Assembly: GCA_022774755.1 (NCBI GenBank)
Contig: JALFLK010000029.1
Location: forward strand, 1 to 64,000
DNA from: a bacterium
GTDB taxonomy: Bacteria > Bacillota > Clostridia > Oscillospirales > Acutalibacteraceae
Direction: 5' to 3'
DNA length: 64,000 nt
Under the pieces are notes generated by a model. The model saw nothing but the letters and a program-made list of their open reading frames with translations. It was not told the origin of the DNA and ran no database searches. The translations under genes and the position numbers were made by a program. Each line of letters begins with the position of its first letter. Positions within the stretch are counted from its first letter, which is position 1. This document shows, piece after piece, positions 7,652 to 15,685 of the stretch.

Positions 7652-8722
7652 CTCTTTTAACGCCTCAATCATTTGTTTTGCAATGGCCACAGAAAGAAGC
7701 GGAGGAACAGCGTTTCCAATTTCAAGACGCTTCATACCGTCGGAGCCGTAGAATTTATAATCATCTGGGAAACTTTGCAGACGAGCACCCTCACGAATGG
7801 ACATTGCTCTGGAATCTCTGGGATGAATACATCTTGAAGAGGACGGACATGCAAAGTTTCTTGTAATTGTTGTTGACGGTTTATCCCACCAAAGTTTGGC
7901 ATATGTGTTTCCGTAACCACTTTTAGGGCGAATGTCTTCTGGTAAATCATCCTTAGACTGTCCGTCTTTTAACGCTTCCATAATTCTTATTAAATGTGCA
8001 CCATTTTTTGGAGCAGCGTGTTCTGCAACACTGGTAGCCCCAGCTGCCCGGACAAACTCCAAAAATTCATTATTAGCGGGAGCTTCGTAGTAATCCTTAG
8101 CTTGACCGCTTTTGAGAACAGGAAGATCACCAATGGCTTCTTTCAGAGTTACATAAGGTTTCAATCCTTCACCATGAGTAGGCTGTGGATATCGATAACG
8201 ATTGATGCCTTTAAATCCAACAAGAATCACTCGTTCTCTTTGTTGGGGCACTCCATAATCGACAGCATTTAAAACTTGGTGTTTTAGGGAGTATCCAAGT
8301 TCCTCAAATTCCCTTTGGATTTGCTTGAACAACTGTCCTTTGTCCATACTTAAAATGCCAACAACATTTTCAAAAACAAATGCACGAGGTTGAAGAATTT
8401 TGAGAATTCTTTTATACTGCATAAACAGGTTGGCTCTCTCATCCATTTGGCGTTTGCCCAGCGTTGAGTAAGATTGACAAGGTGGCCCACCAACAACAAT
8501 ATCAACCTTTTTTCCTTTCAGTGATTCCGTTAGAACCTCTTCGGTTAAACTATTGATATCGCAATTTAGCATTTCCACATCTGGATGGTTTAGTTTGTAT
8601 GCAATTGATATATCTTTTTCGATTTCATTTGCAGCCAAGATATTAAATTGAGGAAGTTTAGAAAAACCATAACTTAATCCGCCAACGCCTGCAAACAAAT
8701 CTATTATATTATATTGCTCCAT
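7634..8722 (-). CDS. DNA (cytosine-5) methyltransferase A
   Basis: All main C5-methyltransferase motifs are visible in 362 residues: motif I IIDLFAGVGGLSYGF, motif IV GGPPCQSYS with the catalytic Cys, motif VI FENVVG, motif VIII QQRERVILVGF and motif X GNAVPPLLS. The region between VIII and X is the target-recognition domain and differs from that of the neighbour. It would protect the site cut by the cognate nuclease. It is the last gene of a three-gene minus-strand unit starting at 9926 and runs convergently to the nuclease genes. Confidence 0.93.
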   Translation of the reverse strand: MEQYNIIDLFAGVGGLSYGFSKLPQFNILAANEIEKDISIAYKLNHPDVEMLNCDINSLTEEVLTESLKGKKVDIVVGGPPCQSYSTLGKRQMDERANLFMQYKRILKILQPRAFVFENVVGILSMDKGQLFKQIQREFEELGYSLKHQVLNAVDYGVPQQRERVILVGFKGINRYRYPQPTHGEGLKPYVTLKEAIGDLPVLKSGQAKDYYEAPANNEFLEFVRAAGATSVAEHAAPKNGAHLIRIMEALKDGQSKDDLPEDIRPKSGYGNTYAKLWWDKPSTTITRNFACPSSSRCIHPRDSRAMSIREGARLQSFPDDYKFYGSDGMKRLEIGNAVPPLLSVAIAKQMIEALKEQDTTE

Positions 8723-8732
8723 ATTTTTCTCC

Positions 8733-9680
8733 TTAAACTAGTGCTGACACAATATTTTTTGCTATTCTATCGACTACAGGAACACACACAGAATTGCCAA
8801 TTTGCTTATATACTTGTTTTTCGTTTTCTTTTGGCAAAACATAACTTTCGGGAAAGCCTTGAAGTCTTGCGCACTCACGGGGAGTCATAAGTCTTACAGA
8901 ATAATCATCATAAAAGAAAGGAATTCTTTCAAAGCGGCTTCCCATAGCAGCCAAAAGAGTAGGGCAAATTCCTTCCATACCTCTAGAAAGTCCCCAATCG
9001 GTAAATCGGTATACTCTTTTGCGATCATTCATATATTCCATCATTCGCTCCCACATACGATGACCATCCATATAGTACTTTTCATCTTGTTTTTCTTTAT
9101 CAAACAAATCAAAAGCTGTTTGAGTTAACGGGATCATATCTGGAAATTTAAATTTATTAAGGTGTTTCTTGTACTTAAAAGAAACAATGTAAATTCTATT
9201 CCTTTGTTGAGGAATATTTCCATATTCTTTCGCATTCATAACTTTATAAACGGTATAATATCCTAAATTCTCGAGTGTCTTGAGTATCACATCAAAGGTT
9301 TTTCCTTCATCATGTTTCACCAGATTGGCCACATTTTCAAGAAACACAACTTTTGGTTTAACTGCATTTATAACTCTGGCCGTTTCAAAAAACAAATTCC
9401 CTCTAGGGTCATTAAAGCCTTCCAGCAGTCCAACAGACGAAAACGCTTGGCAAGGGAAACCGGCTGTCAATATATCGAATTTAGGTATATTCTTTGTGTC
9501 TATCTTTTGTATATCTCCTTCAACAAGGTATTCATCTCCGAAATTTAATCTGTATGTCTTGCAAGCATACTTATCTATCTCATTTGCCCATACTAATTTA
9601 CATCCGTTTTTCTTAAAAGCTAAGCAGATTCCGCCGATTCCGGCGAACATACTGCCTGCTGTAATTTGTGTTTGCATCAT
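8733..9680 (-). CDS. DNA (cytosine-5) methyltransferase B
   Basis: The 315-residue protein has motif I GSMFAGIGGICLAF, motif IV GFPCQAFSS, motif VI FLENVANL, motif VIII PQQRNRIYIVSF and motif X GNSVCVPVV. It differs clearly from methyltransferase A and is not a duplicate. Two C5 enzymes in one cluster suggest a non-palindromic target, with one enzyme per strand, or two overlapping systems. The start follows directly after the stop of the small upstream gene, so translation is coupled. The ATG three bases downstream has better Shine-Dalgarno spacing and may be the true start. Confidence 0.93.
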   Translation of the reverse strand: MMQTQITAGSMFAGIGGICLAFKKNGCKLVWANEIDKYACKTYRLNFGDEYLVEGDIQKIDTKNIPKFDILTAGFPCQAFSSVGLLEGFNDPRGNLFFETARVINAVKPKVVFLENVANLVKHDEGKTFDVILKTLENLGYYTVYKVMNAKEYGNIPQQRNRIYIVSFKYKKHLNKFKFPDMIPLTQTAFDLFDKEKQDEKYYMDGHRMWERMMEYMNDRKRVYRFTDWGLSRGMEGICPTLLAAMGSRFERIPFFYDDYSVRLMTPRECARLQGFPESYVLPKENEKQVYKQIGNSVCVPVVDRIAKNIVSALV

Positions 9681-9926
9681 TTATTCCTTTTCTTTTTTCA
9701 TAAATTCTAAGCATAGCGTTACGGTTCTTTTTAGTTGCGATTTAACAAACATAGAACTTGCCTTAAACTGTTCATTTTGTTGAAGAAGTTCTAAGGAGTT
9801 TTCGTCAAGGGTGTCAACACCCAACATTCTATAAACTCTACCGCAACGAGAAAGGATATCTTTTGCAGAGCGGGTGCCCATTTGCTTTTCAACAACTAGC
9901 CATTCAACCAACTTATCGGAATCCAT
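9681..9926 (-). CDS. Small protein preceding the methyltransferases, unknown
   Basis: This 81-residue, probably all-helical protein (TRSAKDILSRCGRVYRML) has a strong GGAGG upstream and a promoter at 9954-9982. It is the first gene of the methyltransferase unit and its stop abuts the next start. It resembles a SAM-like helical domain, as in the N-terminal part of tyrosine recombinases, but lacks any catalytic region. It may regulate or assist the methyltransferases. I do not recognise a family. Confidence 0.55.
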   Translation of the reverse strand: MDSDKLVEWLVVEKQMGTRSAKDILSRCGRVYRMLGVDTLDENSLELLQQNEQFKASSMFVKSQLKRTVTLCLEFMKKEKE

Positions 9927-9953
9927 AATTAGCCTCCAAAAATTTATTGTATA

Positions 9954-9982
9954 AGTATATCATATATTTACGTCAACGTCAA
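9954..9982 (-). promoter_or_regulatory. Promoter of the E2 methyltransferase unit
   Basis: On the minus strand TTGACG (9977-9982), a 17-bp spacer and TATACT (9954-9959) lie about 30 bp before the 81-residue gene. A second TTGACG directly follows the first, giving a short direct repeat. Confidence 0.65.
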
Positions 9983-9993
9983 GTTATCGCCAT

Positions 9994-10022
9994 AAAAGAA
10001 CGGCAGGGATTTCTCCCTACCG
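9994..10022 (-). terminator. Terminator of the E2 mobility operon
   Basis: On the minus strand CGGTAGGGA pairs with TCCCTGCCG around a GAAA tetraloop and is followed by a T-rich run, directly downstream of tnpV. Confidence 0.75.
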
Positions 10023-10031
10023 CCGCTTCGC

Positions 10032-10412
10032 TTATGCCGTATAAATTATTTCCGCATTTACAACTTCCGTTGCACGATTGCGGATATTGTTCATACGCTG
10101 TACCCAAAGCATTTGATTTTCGGCTTTGAGCTTTTCGGTTATATTTTCTTTTTCGGCAAGTTGTTTTGCCAGCCGGAAAAACATTTCATCTGCCTGCTCG
10201 TTAACATCTGCGAGATAACTGTTCAGCTTGCAGGAAGTCAGGAGAGTGGTATAGAAAACACGCTTATGCTGCTTTATATACCGTAAGTGGCGCTGTCCCC
10301 AAATGCCGACCGGCTTGTCTTCTTCTTCGGGAAGTGACAGGCAGGGGATAAAATAATCCCCCTGCTTTTCATACCAAAGACCGTTCTTCTCATCGTAAAT
10401 TCTGTTTTCCAT
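10032..10412 (-). CDS. tnpV: TnpV-like protein (E2)
   Basis: The 126-residue protein matches what I recall of the TnpV family, named from the clostridial element Tn4451: a QGDYFIPCL start region, the GIWGQRHLRYIKQHKR stretch, then LLTSCKLNSYLADVNEQA and a C-terminal MLWVQRMNNIRNRA. The role is unknown. TnpV-like genes commonly follow MobV relaxases in clostridial elements, and here too the gene lies 9 bp after the relaxase. It is the last gene before the operon terminator. A close homologue exists in E3 (18741-19118). Confidence 0.75.
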   Translation of the reverse strand: MENRIYDEKNGLWYEKQGDYFIPCLSLPEEEDKPVGIWGQRHLRYIKQHKRVFYTTLLTSCKLNSYLADVNEQADEMFFRLAKQLAEKENITEKLKAENQMLWVQRMNNIRNRATEVVNAEIIYTA

Positions 10413-10421
10413 TGTGTGTTC

Positions 10422-11603
10422 CTACCTCTCATAATTGTTATTTTTTCTAAAGCGTTCATCACGCTGTTTAGACTTTTTAGATTCTTTCGCTTTTATTAAA
10501 AGGTCATCAATTTGTTTACTTCCGAAAACCTTGCGGAACAGTTTATAATCCTTATTTTCCGCACGCAGATTTTCATTTTCGTGGGACAGCTTTTTGTTTG
10601 CCCTTGTCAGTTTTTCATTTTCACGGTAAAGGTTTCCGTTCGTAATATTCAGTCGGTTATAACTGTCTATTGCTTTGAAATATCGTGCAAATAAGGTGCT
10701 TATCAGCGACTTTAACCGAGATATAAGTGGCTCAACAAACTTTGTCTTATAAGTTCTTGCCGACATCATTGCTGACGGCTCCGGCAACTGATATTCAGGT
10801 TCGTTCATTATACTTTCATCAAGGTTCTGCAACGCTCTTTCACCGTTATCAAAATTTTCTATACGGTCTGCCATAACTCGAAACTCGTCTTTTTTCTCGG
10901 CGAGCTTGTCCTCTAAAACTTCTATTTCTTTCTCTCTTTCCTGCTTTTTGTAGTCGAGAACAGAGAGATGTTTTTCGTGCGTGCCTTTGTGTTCCCACTC
11001 AATTCCGTAGCGTTCCATTACAAATGCGAGAGCAGATTTTTCCGCACTTACCCATTGGCTCCACTCGGTATCTCCACGGGTTCCGCCCTTAAAGCCCTGT
11101 GCGGCAAGCGCCTGTTTCAGGCTGACTCTTGTATCAAGTCCACGCTTGCTTCCGGTGGTGAAAGGGACAAAATCTATATGAAGATGCGGCGTTGCTTCGT
11201 CCATATGAAGATGAGCAGAGAATACCTTTAACTGCGGATTTCGTTCCTGAAATCCCCGATAATATTCGTCCAAAATCTGCCGTGCAAGCTGTCCGTTTTC
11301 GCTTTCGGCGCTCATATTTTCCTTGTCGCCTATCTGCAAAATCAGTTCGTGAAACGGTTTTTCCTGCTTGGAATTGCGTATCTTTTCATAATAGTTTGCA
11401 ATTTTTCTGTCAGCTCTCGTCTGCTTGTCGTTATATCGTTTGAGAGCGTCATCAAACAATTCGTGATAGATTTTCTTTATCGGCTCGTTGCAGTAATCTA
11501 TATTTAGATGACTGCGTTCACCGTCAACATTTTCAGCCTTGAACTTTCGGCTGTTGTGATTGACCGAGCCCTTTCCGACCATTGCGCTTATCGTTCTTTG
11601 CAT
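10422..11603 (-). CDS. MobV-family relaxase (Mob/Pre) of E2
   Basis: The protein has 393 residues from the ATG at 11603, which has GGAG upstream and matches the E3 start MKRTISAM. The track's longer frame reads into oriT. The MobV signature HLHMDEATPHLHIDF supplies the three-His metal site at about residues 125-140. The C-terminal part is a long coiled coil (residues about 205-385), as usual for this family. It nicks oriT and pilots the single strand through a helper conjugation apparatus. The candidate oriT lies just upstream at 11641-11724. Confidence 0.92.
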   Translation of the reverse strand: MQRTISAMVGKGSVNHNSRKFKAENVDGERSHLNIDYCNEPIKKIYHELFDDALKRYNDKQTRADRKIANYYEKIRNSKQEKPFHELILQIGDKENMSAESENGQLARQILDEYYRGFQERNPQLKVFSAHLHMDEATPHLHIDFVPFTTGSKRGLDTRVSLKQALAAQGFKGGTRGDTEWSQWVSAEKSALAFVMERYGIEWEHKGTHEKHLSVLDYKKQEREKEIEVLEDKLAEKKDEFRVMADRIENFDNGERALQNLDESIMNEPEYQLPEPSAMMSARTYKTKFVEPLISRLKSLISTLFARYFKAIDSYNRLNITNGNLYRENEKLTRANKKLSHENENLRAENKDYKLFRKVFGSKQIDDLLIKAKESKKSKQRDERFRKNNNYER

Positions 11604-11640
11604 AATATCTATCTCCTTTCTTCTGAATTCTACCTTTCTC

Positions 11641-11724
11641 GGTTCTGTTACTCTTGTCAAGAGTAACGCAAAAGCACTTTTGACAGCCTGCGGCCATCAA
11701 AAGATGCTGTTGCGCTCTCCGAGG
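11641..11724. other. Candidate oriT of E2
   Basis: The stretch directly upstream of the relaxase starts with an inverted repeat (TTACTCTTG/CAAGAGTAA), followed by CGCAAAAGCACTTTTGACAG. The first 45 bp or so match E3 (20356-20402) with one mismatch, and GCGCTCTCCGAGGGG recurs further on. Such conservation outside genes next to a MobV gene is typical of oriT. The nick site is not determined. Confidence 0.65.
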
Positions 11725-11884
11725 GGGTGCGGGTCGCCGGTGGTGACCTCTGCCGATTTCAGTCGGCAGAAGCACCGACCGAACCGGCAGGTGAGACAGA
11801 GCCGCCTTTGAAAAGGGTGCGGGTGTCCGGTGGACACCTCTAAGCGTTAAGCTTAGAAGCACCGACCGAGCCGACAGGCGAGAC
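11725..11884. repeat. Two tandem structured repeats with compensatory stem changes
   Basis: Units at 11725-11797 and 11815-11884 share GGGTGCGGGT, the loop CCGGTGG, AGAAGCACCGACCGA and GAGAC. Two inner hairpins differ in sequence but still pair: GGTCGCC/GGTGACC versus GTGTCC/GGACAC, and CTGCCGA/TCGGCAG versus CTAAGC/GCTTAG. An outer GGTGC/GCACC stem closes a possible three-way junction on either strand. The region lies between repA and the relaxase. No copy exists in E3. Confidence 0.6.
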
Positions 11885-11912
11885 CCCTCTGCACACTCCG
11901 CTAAACTTTATC

Positions 11913-11990
11913 CGTGACGATGTGTGTCGATGGTGACGGTCTTTTTGCTACCGCCTGAAACATCGACACGACCGTCACGCATCGTCACGC
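11913..11990. other. Iteron-like inverted repeats at the repA 3' end (E2), candidate replication origin
   Basis: Words GTGACGATG, GTGTCGATG and GTGACGGTC stand side by side. After a T-rich spacer the same words recur in inverted orientation and different order. E3 has a different set of short repeats at the same place (20503-20580). Repeats next to a RepA-type gene suggest RepA binding sites. Confidence 0.45.
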
Positions 11991-13118
11991 CTGCGAAATC
12001 CACAAGTGTATCTTTCGCCCATCGTGACAGCGTTTGTTCTCATAACAGATACCATACTCATTGAACAAACGCCCTGCGTTGATATTCAGCTTCATCGACA
12101 AAGCGTTGGCTTTCATATCCACACCGAGCACCGCTACAAGCTCCGTTGGTGTTCCGTACCACTCGGCATTGTCTGCGGTGATAAATTCCGCTACCATTTC
12201 AAGCAATGGTTCGGGCGGCTCTTTCCAAAGTTCCGTTTCCACTCTGTCTAAATCCCAAAGCAGCGTTTCGGGATTCCGGTTGAGATAAATCTTTTGGTCG
12301 GGCTGGTCTCTGCCGGATACTTCAAGAGTGGCGGCATTACTTGTGCGCTTTTCCTTTTGCAAAACGAAGCCGCCGTCTGCCGCACCGAGCAAACCCGTCG
12401 TGCCGGAAATCATATCGAACTTATCCTCAGCGGTCTGCTTTCGTGTGTGGTGTACGAGCAGAACACAGATACCGTGACAGTCGGTAAATTTCTTAATGCG
12501 GTTGATAATTTCGTAATCGCTTGCGTAACTGTACTTATCTCCGCCAACCTCACGCACCTTTTGGAGCGTATCGATTATAATCAGCTTCGTATCGGGGTGT
12601 TCCGTTATGAAACCCTGCAACTGTTCATCAAGTCCGTTACCGAGTTGACTTGCCGAAACAGAAAAGTAAAGGTTATCTGTGCTTTCTGCGCCGAACATTC
12701 GGTAAAGGCGCTCCTGCAATCTGCGGTAGTCGTCTTCGAGCGCAAGGTATAACACCGTCCCTTTTCGGACAGTATAATTCCAAAGCGGCGTGCCCGTGCT
12801 GATATGATAGGCAAGCTGAGCCATAAGAAAGCTCTTGCCGAGCTTCGGCGCACCTGCGAAGATATAGGTGCCGGGATAGAGTAAGCCGTCAATAAGCGGC
12901 GGCTTGCTCTGATACACATTCTCATAAAGCTCGGTCATAGAAACGGTTTTGAGATAGCTTGGATTCATCATCAAAATCATTTCACGCTGAAAATCTTCAA
13001 AACTATTGAAATCTTCGGCTTCTTCGGTTATAATATCATCAGTGGATTTTTGAGAAGGCTGTTCCGTATCTGCGCCAACAGATACATTAGGAACAGTCTT
13101 TTCGTTTTCAATTATCAT
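11985..13118 (-). CDS. RepA-like AAA ATPase/helicase (E2)
   Basis: The 377-residue protein has a RecA-type ATPase core: Walker A GAPKLGKSF (about 90-98), Walker B KLIIIDTLQ and a later VHHTRK segment. The C-terminal part (about 290-377) is probably a small winged-helix domain that could read DNA. Plasmid RepA helicases of this type unwind from an origin, and I infer that it supports replication of the excised element. The start overlaps the mobC stop by ATGA. Iteron-like repeats lie at its 3' end. Confidence 0.8.
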   Translation of the reverse strand: MIIENEKTVPNVSVGADTEQPSQKSTDDIITEEAEDFNSFEDFQREMILMMNPSYLKTVSMTELYENVYQSKPPLIDGLLYPGTYIFAGAPKLGKSFLMAQLAYHISTGTPLWNYTVRKGTVLYLALEDDYRRLQERLYRMFGAESTDNLYFSVSASQLGNGLDEQLQGFITEHPDTKLIIIDTLQKVREVGGDKYSYASDYEIINRIKKFTDCHGICVLLVHHTRKQTAEDKFDMISGTTGLLGAADGGFVLQKEKRTSNAATLEVSGRDQPDQKIYLNRNPETLLWDLDRVETELWKEPPEPLLEMVAEFITADNAEWYGTPTELVAVLGVDMKANALSMKLNINAGRLFNEYGICYENKRCHDGRKIHLWISQA

Positions 13119-13441
13119 TGTGTTTCCTCCTTTAATCCGTATAAAATTTCGGTTATAAGCTCGATTATATCGAGCAGTTCATCATCAATAGTTTTTCCTG
13201 CTTCAATTCTTTTGAGTTCGTCGAGAACGGCGGCAAGTTCATTGCGCAGCGCTTTATAAACTCTTGGATTGCCTTGCACTACAACATCACGGCATAATAG
13301 ATGCCTTGTGATATAATCCTGCTTTGTAAGCCCCGAAAGGCGTACCGCCGTTTCAATCTGCTTGTCTTCCTCCGGAGATACACGAAATGCAACTGTCTTG
13401 TTTCTCCAGCGGTTATGGTTATCTCTGTTTTTTGCTGACAT
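13115..13441 (-). CDS. MobC-like relaxosome accessory protein (E2)
   Basis: The 108-residue protein has the RNKTVAFRVSPEE and SGLTKQDYI signature and is very similar to the E1 copy. It begins with MSAKNRDNHNRWRNK. One base separates it from the integrase gene and it overlaps repA by four bases. It probably binds DNA near oriT with the relaxase encoded further down the operon. Confidence 0.72.
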   Translation of the reverse strand: MSAKNRDNHNRWRNKTVAFRVSPEEDKQIETAVRLSGLTKQDYITRHLLCRDVVVQGNPRVYKALRNELAAVLDELKRIEAGKTIDDELLDIIELITEILYGLKEETQ

Positions 13442-13442
13442 A

Positions 13443-14522
13443 TTAGATTACTTCCTTTCTGAAATTATTAAGCTTATCCGCCATATCGTCCTGCGTGGAC
13501 GGGAATAGATGAGCGTAGTTATAGGTTATATCTATGCTCTCGTGTCCCACACGGTCCGCAATAGCAACCGCCGAATACCCCATATCAATCAGCAAACTGA
13601 TATGGCTGTGCCTTAAATCGTGAATACGAATACGCTTTACCCCGGCTTCCTTTGCACCACGCTCCATTTCACGGTGTAGATAGCTTTTCGTGATTTCAAA
13701 AATTCTATCGTTTTTACCAATTCCGTAAAGCTGCTTAAGATATTCCTGCATTTCTTCTATAAGAAACTGCGGCATTTTGATAGTGCGATTGCTTTTTGTT
13801 GTTTTCGGGTCTGTAATTACATCACGCTTTCCGATACGCTGATACGATTTGTTAATGGTTACCGTTCCACGCTCAAAATCGAAATCAGCCGGAGTCAAGG
13901 CAAGCAATTCACCTTCACGAACACCGCACCAATAGAGCATTTCAAAAGCATAAAATGATATAGGCTTGTCCATAATTGCAAAGGAAAATTTCTGATATTC
14001 TTCCTGTGTCCAAAAGAGCATTTCTCTACCTTTCGCCTTTCCCATATTTCCGACCTTGGCGGCTGGATTTTCCCTAAGCCCGTAAAATTTTACAGCGTGG
14101 TTGAAAATAGCACTTAATTGATTGTGGAGCGTTTTAAGGTAAACAGGCGAGTAAGGTTTGCCTTGCTTATCGGTTGCCTTAATCATTTCATTCTGCCACG
14201 CTATAATATCCTTCGGGCGTATTTCGCTGATTTTTCGCTGACCGAAATAAGGCATAATTTTCGTTCTCATAATATGCTCTTTGGTATGCCAAGTGTTTTC
14301 TTTTATGCGGTTTTTCATATCAACCGTATAAATATCTACAAAGCTTTCAAAGGTCATATCTAAATCGGTTTCAACTTTATTTAACTGTTCTCGCTCCCAG
14401 GCGAGAGCTTCTCTTTTTGTAGAGAAACCTCGTTTTGTTGATTGGTGAACTTTACCCTGCCAATCGGTATAACGGTAATAGACCTTCCAAGTGTTTGTTT
14501 TTTCGTCTTTGTAAACTGACAT
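13443..14522 (-). CDS. int: Tyrosine recombinase, integrase of E2
   Basis: This is a 359-residue integrase with the same domain order as E1: arm-binding (STKREALAWE), core-binding and a catalytic domain with R in CGVREGELL, HDLRHSH, VGHESID and the nucleophilic Tyr in YNYAHLF. It should pair the arms GTTGTCA x2 at both ends of E2 with the guaA-derived core. It is probably cotranscribed with xis, mobC and repA from 14876-14904. Confidence 0.95.
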   Translation of the reverse strand: MSVYKDEKTNTWKVYYRYTDWQGKVHQSTKRGFSTKREALAWEREQLNKVETDLDMTFESFVDIYTVDMKNRIKENTWHTKEHIMRTKIMPYFGQRKISEIRPKDIIAWQNEMIKATDKQGKPYSPVYLKTLHNQLSAIFNHAVKFYGLRENPAAKVGNMGKAKGREMLFWTQEEYQKFSFAIMDKPISFYAFEMLYWCGVREGELLALTPADFDFERGTVTINKSYQRIGKRDVITDPKTTKSNRTIKMPQFLIEEMQEYLKQLYGIGKNDRIFEITKSYLHREMERGAKEAGVKRIRIHDLRHSHISLLIDMGYSAVAIADRVGHESIDITYNYAHLFPSTQDDMADKLNNFRKEVI

Positions 14523-14525
14523 TGT

Positions 14526-14720
14526 TTAATCTCTCTCTTTCTGCTTTTCGCCGTAACAGGCTCTTTCTAAAAAATACTGTTTGTTGATTCGTCCTGAAAT
14601 CGTAATAAAGCCCTGCGCTTTCAGCTCTTCATTAAGTTTTTGGACTATTTTGTAAGCATAGGACTTCGAAATACCTAACTCGTCCGCTACATCCTGAACT
14701 TTCATAAAAGTTGCACCCAT
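14526..14720 (-). CDS. Excisionase-like HTH protein (E2)
   Basis: The 64-residue protein has one HTH (VQDVADELGISKSYAYKIVQ) and a short C-terminal part, highly similar to the E1 protein. GGAGG stands upstream of the ATG. It ends 3 bp before the integrase start. By position and size it is the likely directionality factor, although biochemical evidence for this family is lacking here. Confidence 0.7.
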   Translation of the reverse strand: MGATFMKVQDVADELGISKSYAYKIVQKLNEELKAQGFITISGRINKQYFLERACYGEKQKERD

Positions 14721-14875
14721 TGCAATCCCTCCTTTCGATTTAATATTTTGAATTTATTTAGTGTCGGAGAACTTTCTGACCGCATTCCGATTTGCCCGAG
14801 CGGGTACACCGTTACCGTGATGCACGACGGTTATTTAGTTGTTCGCAAACACCTTAACGGTATTTGCTTAATACT
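14721..14875 (-). other. Conserved untranslated leader of the E2 mobility operon
   Basis: This non-coding stretch between promoter and xis is nearly the same as in E1 (2564-2715). It keeps the ACCGT/ACGGT hairpin while its loop differs. No gene is seen in it. Confidence 0.4.
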
Positions 14876-14975
14876 ATTATACTAAGCATATTCCGTTATG
14901 TCAAGTGGTTTTTAAAAAATCTTAAACTTTTTTGTTTTATTTATCTTGACAATCACTAACTGTATATGCTATACT
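14876..14975. promoter_or_regulatory. Divergent promoters with operator-like motifs (E2)
   Basis: Minus strand: TTGACA (14899-14904), 17 bp, TATAAT (14876-14881). Plus strand: TTGACA (14946-14951), 18 bp, TATACT (14970-14975). Words ACTAAGCATAT and ACTAACTGTATATG occupy the places held by CTAAACATAT in E1 and E3, so the operator appears to have drifted. Confidence 0.75.
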
Positions 14976-15005
14976 TAATTTCAGGAGTATGAAAGGAGTA
15001 TTTTT

Positions 15006-15536
15006 ATGGCTATCGGTGAAAGAATTCGCTTTTTCAGAAATTTAAAAGGTATGACTCAAAAATATCTCGGTATGCAGATGGGGTTTCCCGAAAAGACCGC
15101 CGATATTCGTATGGCGCAGTATGAGTCGGGTTCAAGGACGCCTAAAGCTGATTTAACAAATAATCTTGCAGAGGTGTTCGGCATATCTACGCAAGCACTT
15201 ACCGTACCCGATATTGACAGTGACCTTGGACTTATACACACATTGTTTACGCTCGAAGACCTCTATGGTATGAGAGCCGAGAATGTAAACGGAGAAGTAC
15301 ATTTATGCTTTGATGAAAACAAGCCGACAGCAAGCAAGTCTATTTTTGCAATGCTCGCCGCTTGGGCAGAGCAAGCTGAGAAATATCGCAACGGCGAAAT
15401 CACAAAAGAACAGTATGATGAATGGCGTTATACATATCCGAAACTCGATACCACACAAACTTGGGCAAAAGTACCGTCGCAGGAATTCAGCGATGCAATG
15501 GTCGAAGCATTCAAGGACAAACTCAAAAATATGTAA
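15006..15536 (+). CDS. XRE-family transcriptional regulator (E2)
   Basis: The 176-residue protein has an N-terminal HTH (GMTQKYLGMQMGF, RMAQYESGSRTPK) and the conserved C-terminal segment EQYDEWRYTYPKLD. It is preceded by AAAGGAG. It is closely related to the E1 regulator and more distantly to the E3 regulator. No cargo follows it before the terminator, unlike in E1 and E3, so this plus-strand unit is a single gene. It is probably an autoregulated repressor of xis-int. Confidence 0.85.
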   Translation: MAIGERIRFFRNLKGMTQKYLGMQMGFPEKTADIRMAQYESGSRTPKADLTNNLAEVFGISTQALTVPDIDSDLGLIHTLFTLEDLYGMRAENVNGEVHLCFDENKPTASKSIFAMLAAWAEQAEKYRNGEITKEQYDEWRYTYPKLDTTQTWAKVPSQEFSDAMVEAFKDKLKNM

Positions 15537-15549
15537 TCGGGCAAAACAA

Positions 15550-15585
15550 AAAGAGCTAACAGACACAGAAATCTGTTAGCTCTTT
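15550..15585 (+). terminator. Terminator after the E2 regulator
   Basis: AAAGAGCTAACAGA pairs with TCTGTTAGCTCTTT. It is a near copy of the E1 terminator at 4174-4210. Confidence 0.85.
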
Positions 15586-15606
15586 ATTTATGAATAATTT
15601 TCAGAT

Positions 15607-15624
15607 GTTGTCAAAATGTTGTCA
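15607..15624 (+). repeat. Integrase arm-type repeats, E2 right end
   Basis: GTTGTCA occurs at 15607-15613 and 15618-15624, 11 bp apart, ending 62 bp before the core. The same heptamer stands at the E2 left end. A hairpin AAAACCC/GGGTTT follows at 15644-15668. Confidence 0.7.
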
Positions 15625-15685
15625 CGAGGACATTTCGCCTTCTAAAAACCCAGTATTTATGCGGGTTTACGGCGTTTTGACTACT

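Noticed and set aside
11533-11862. 109-residue minus-strand frame over the relaxase start and upstream region
   Set aside because: It covers the candidate oriT and structured repeats, and its composition (Arg/Pro/His-rich) is not protein-like. E3 has no such frame.
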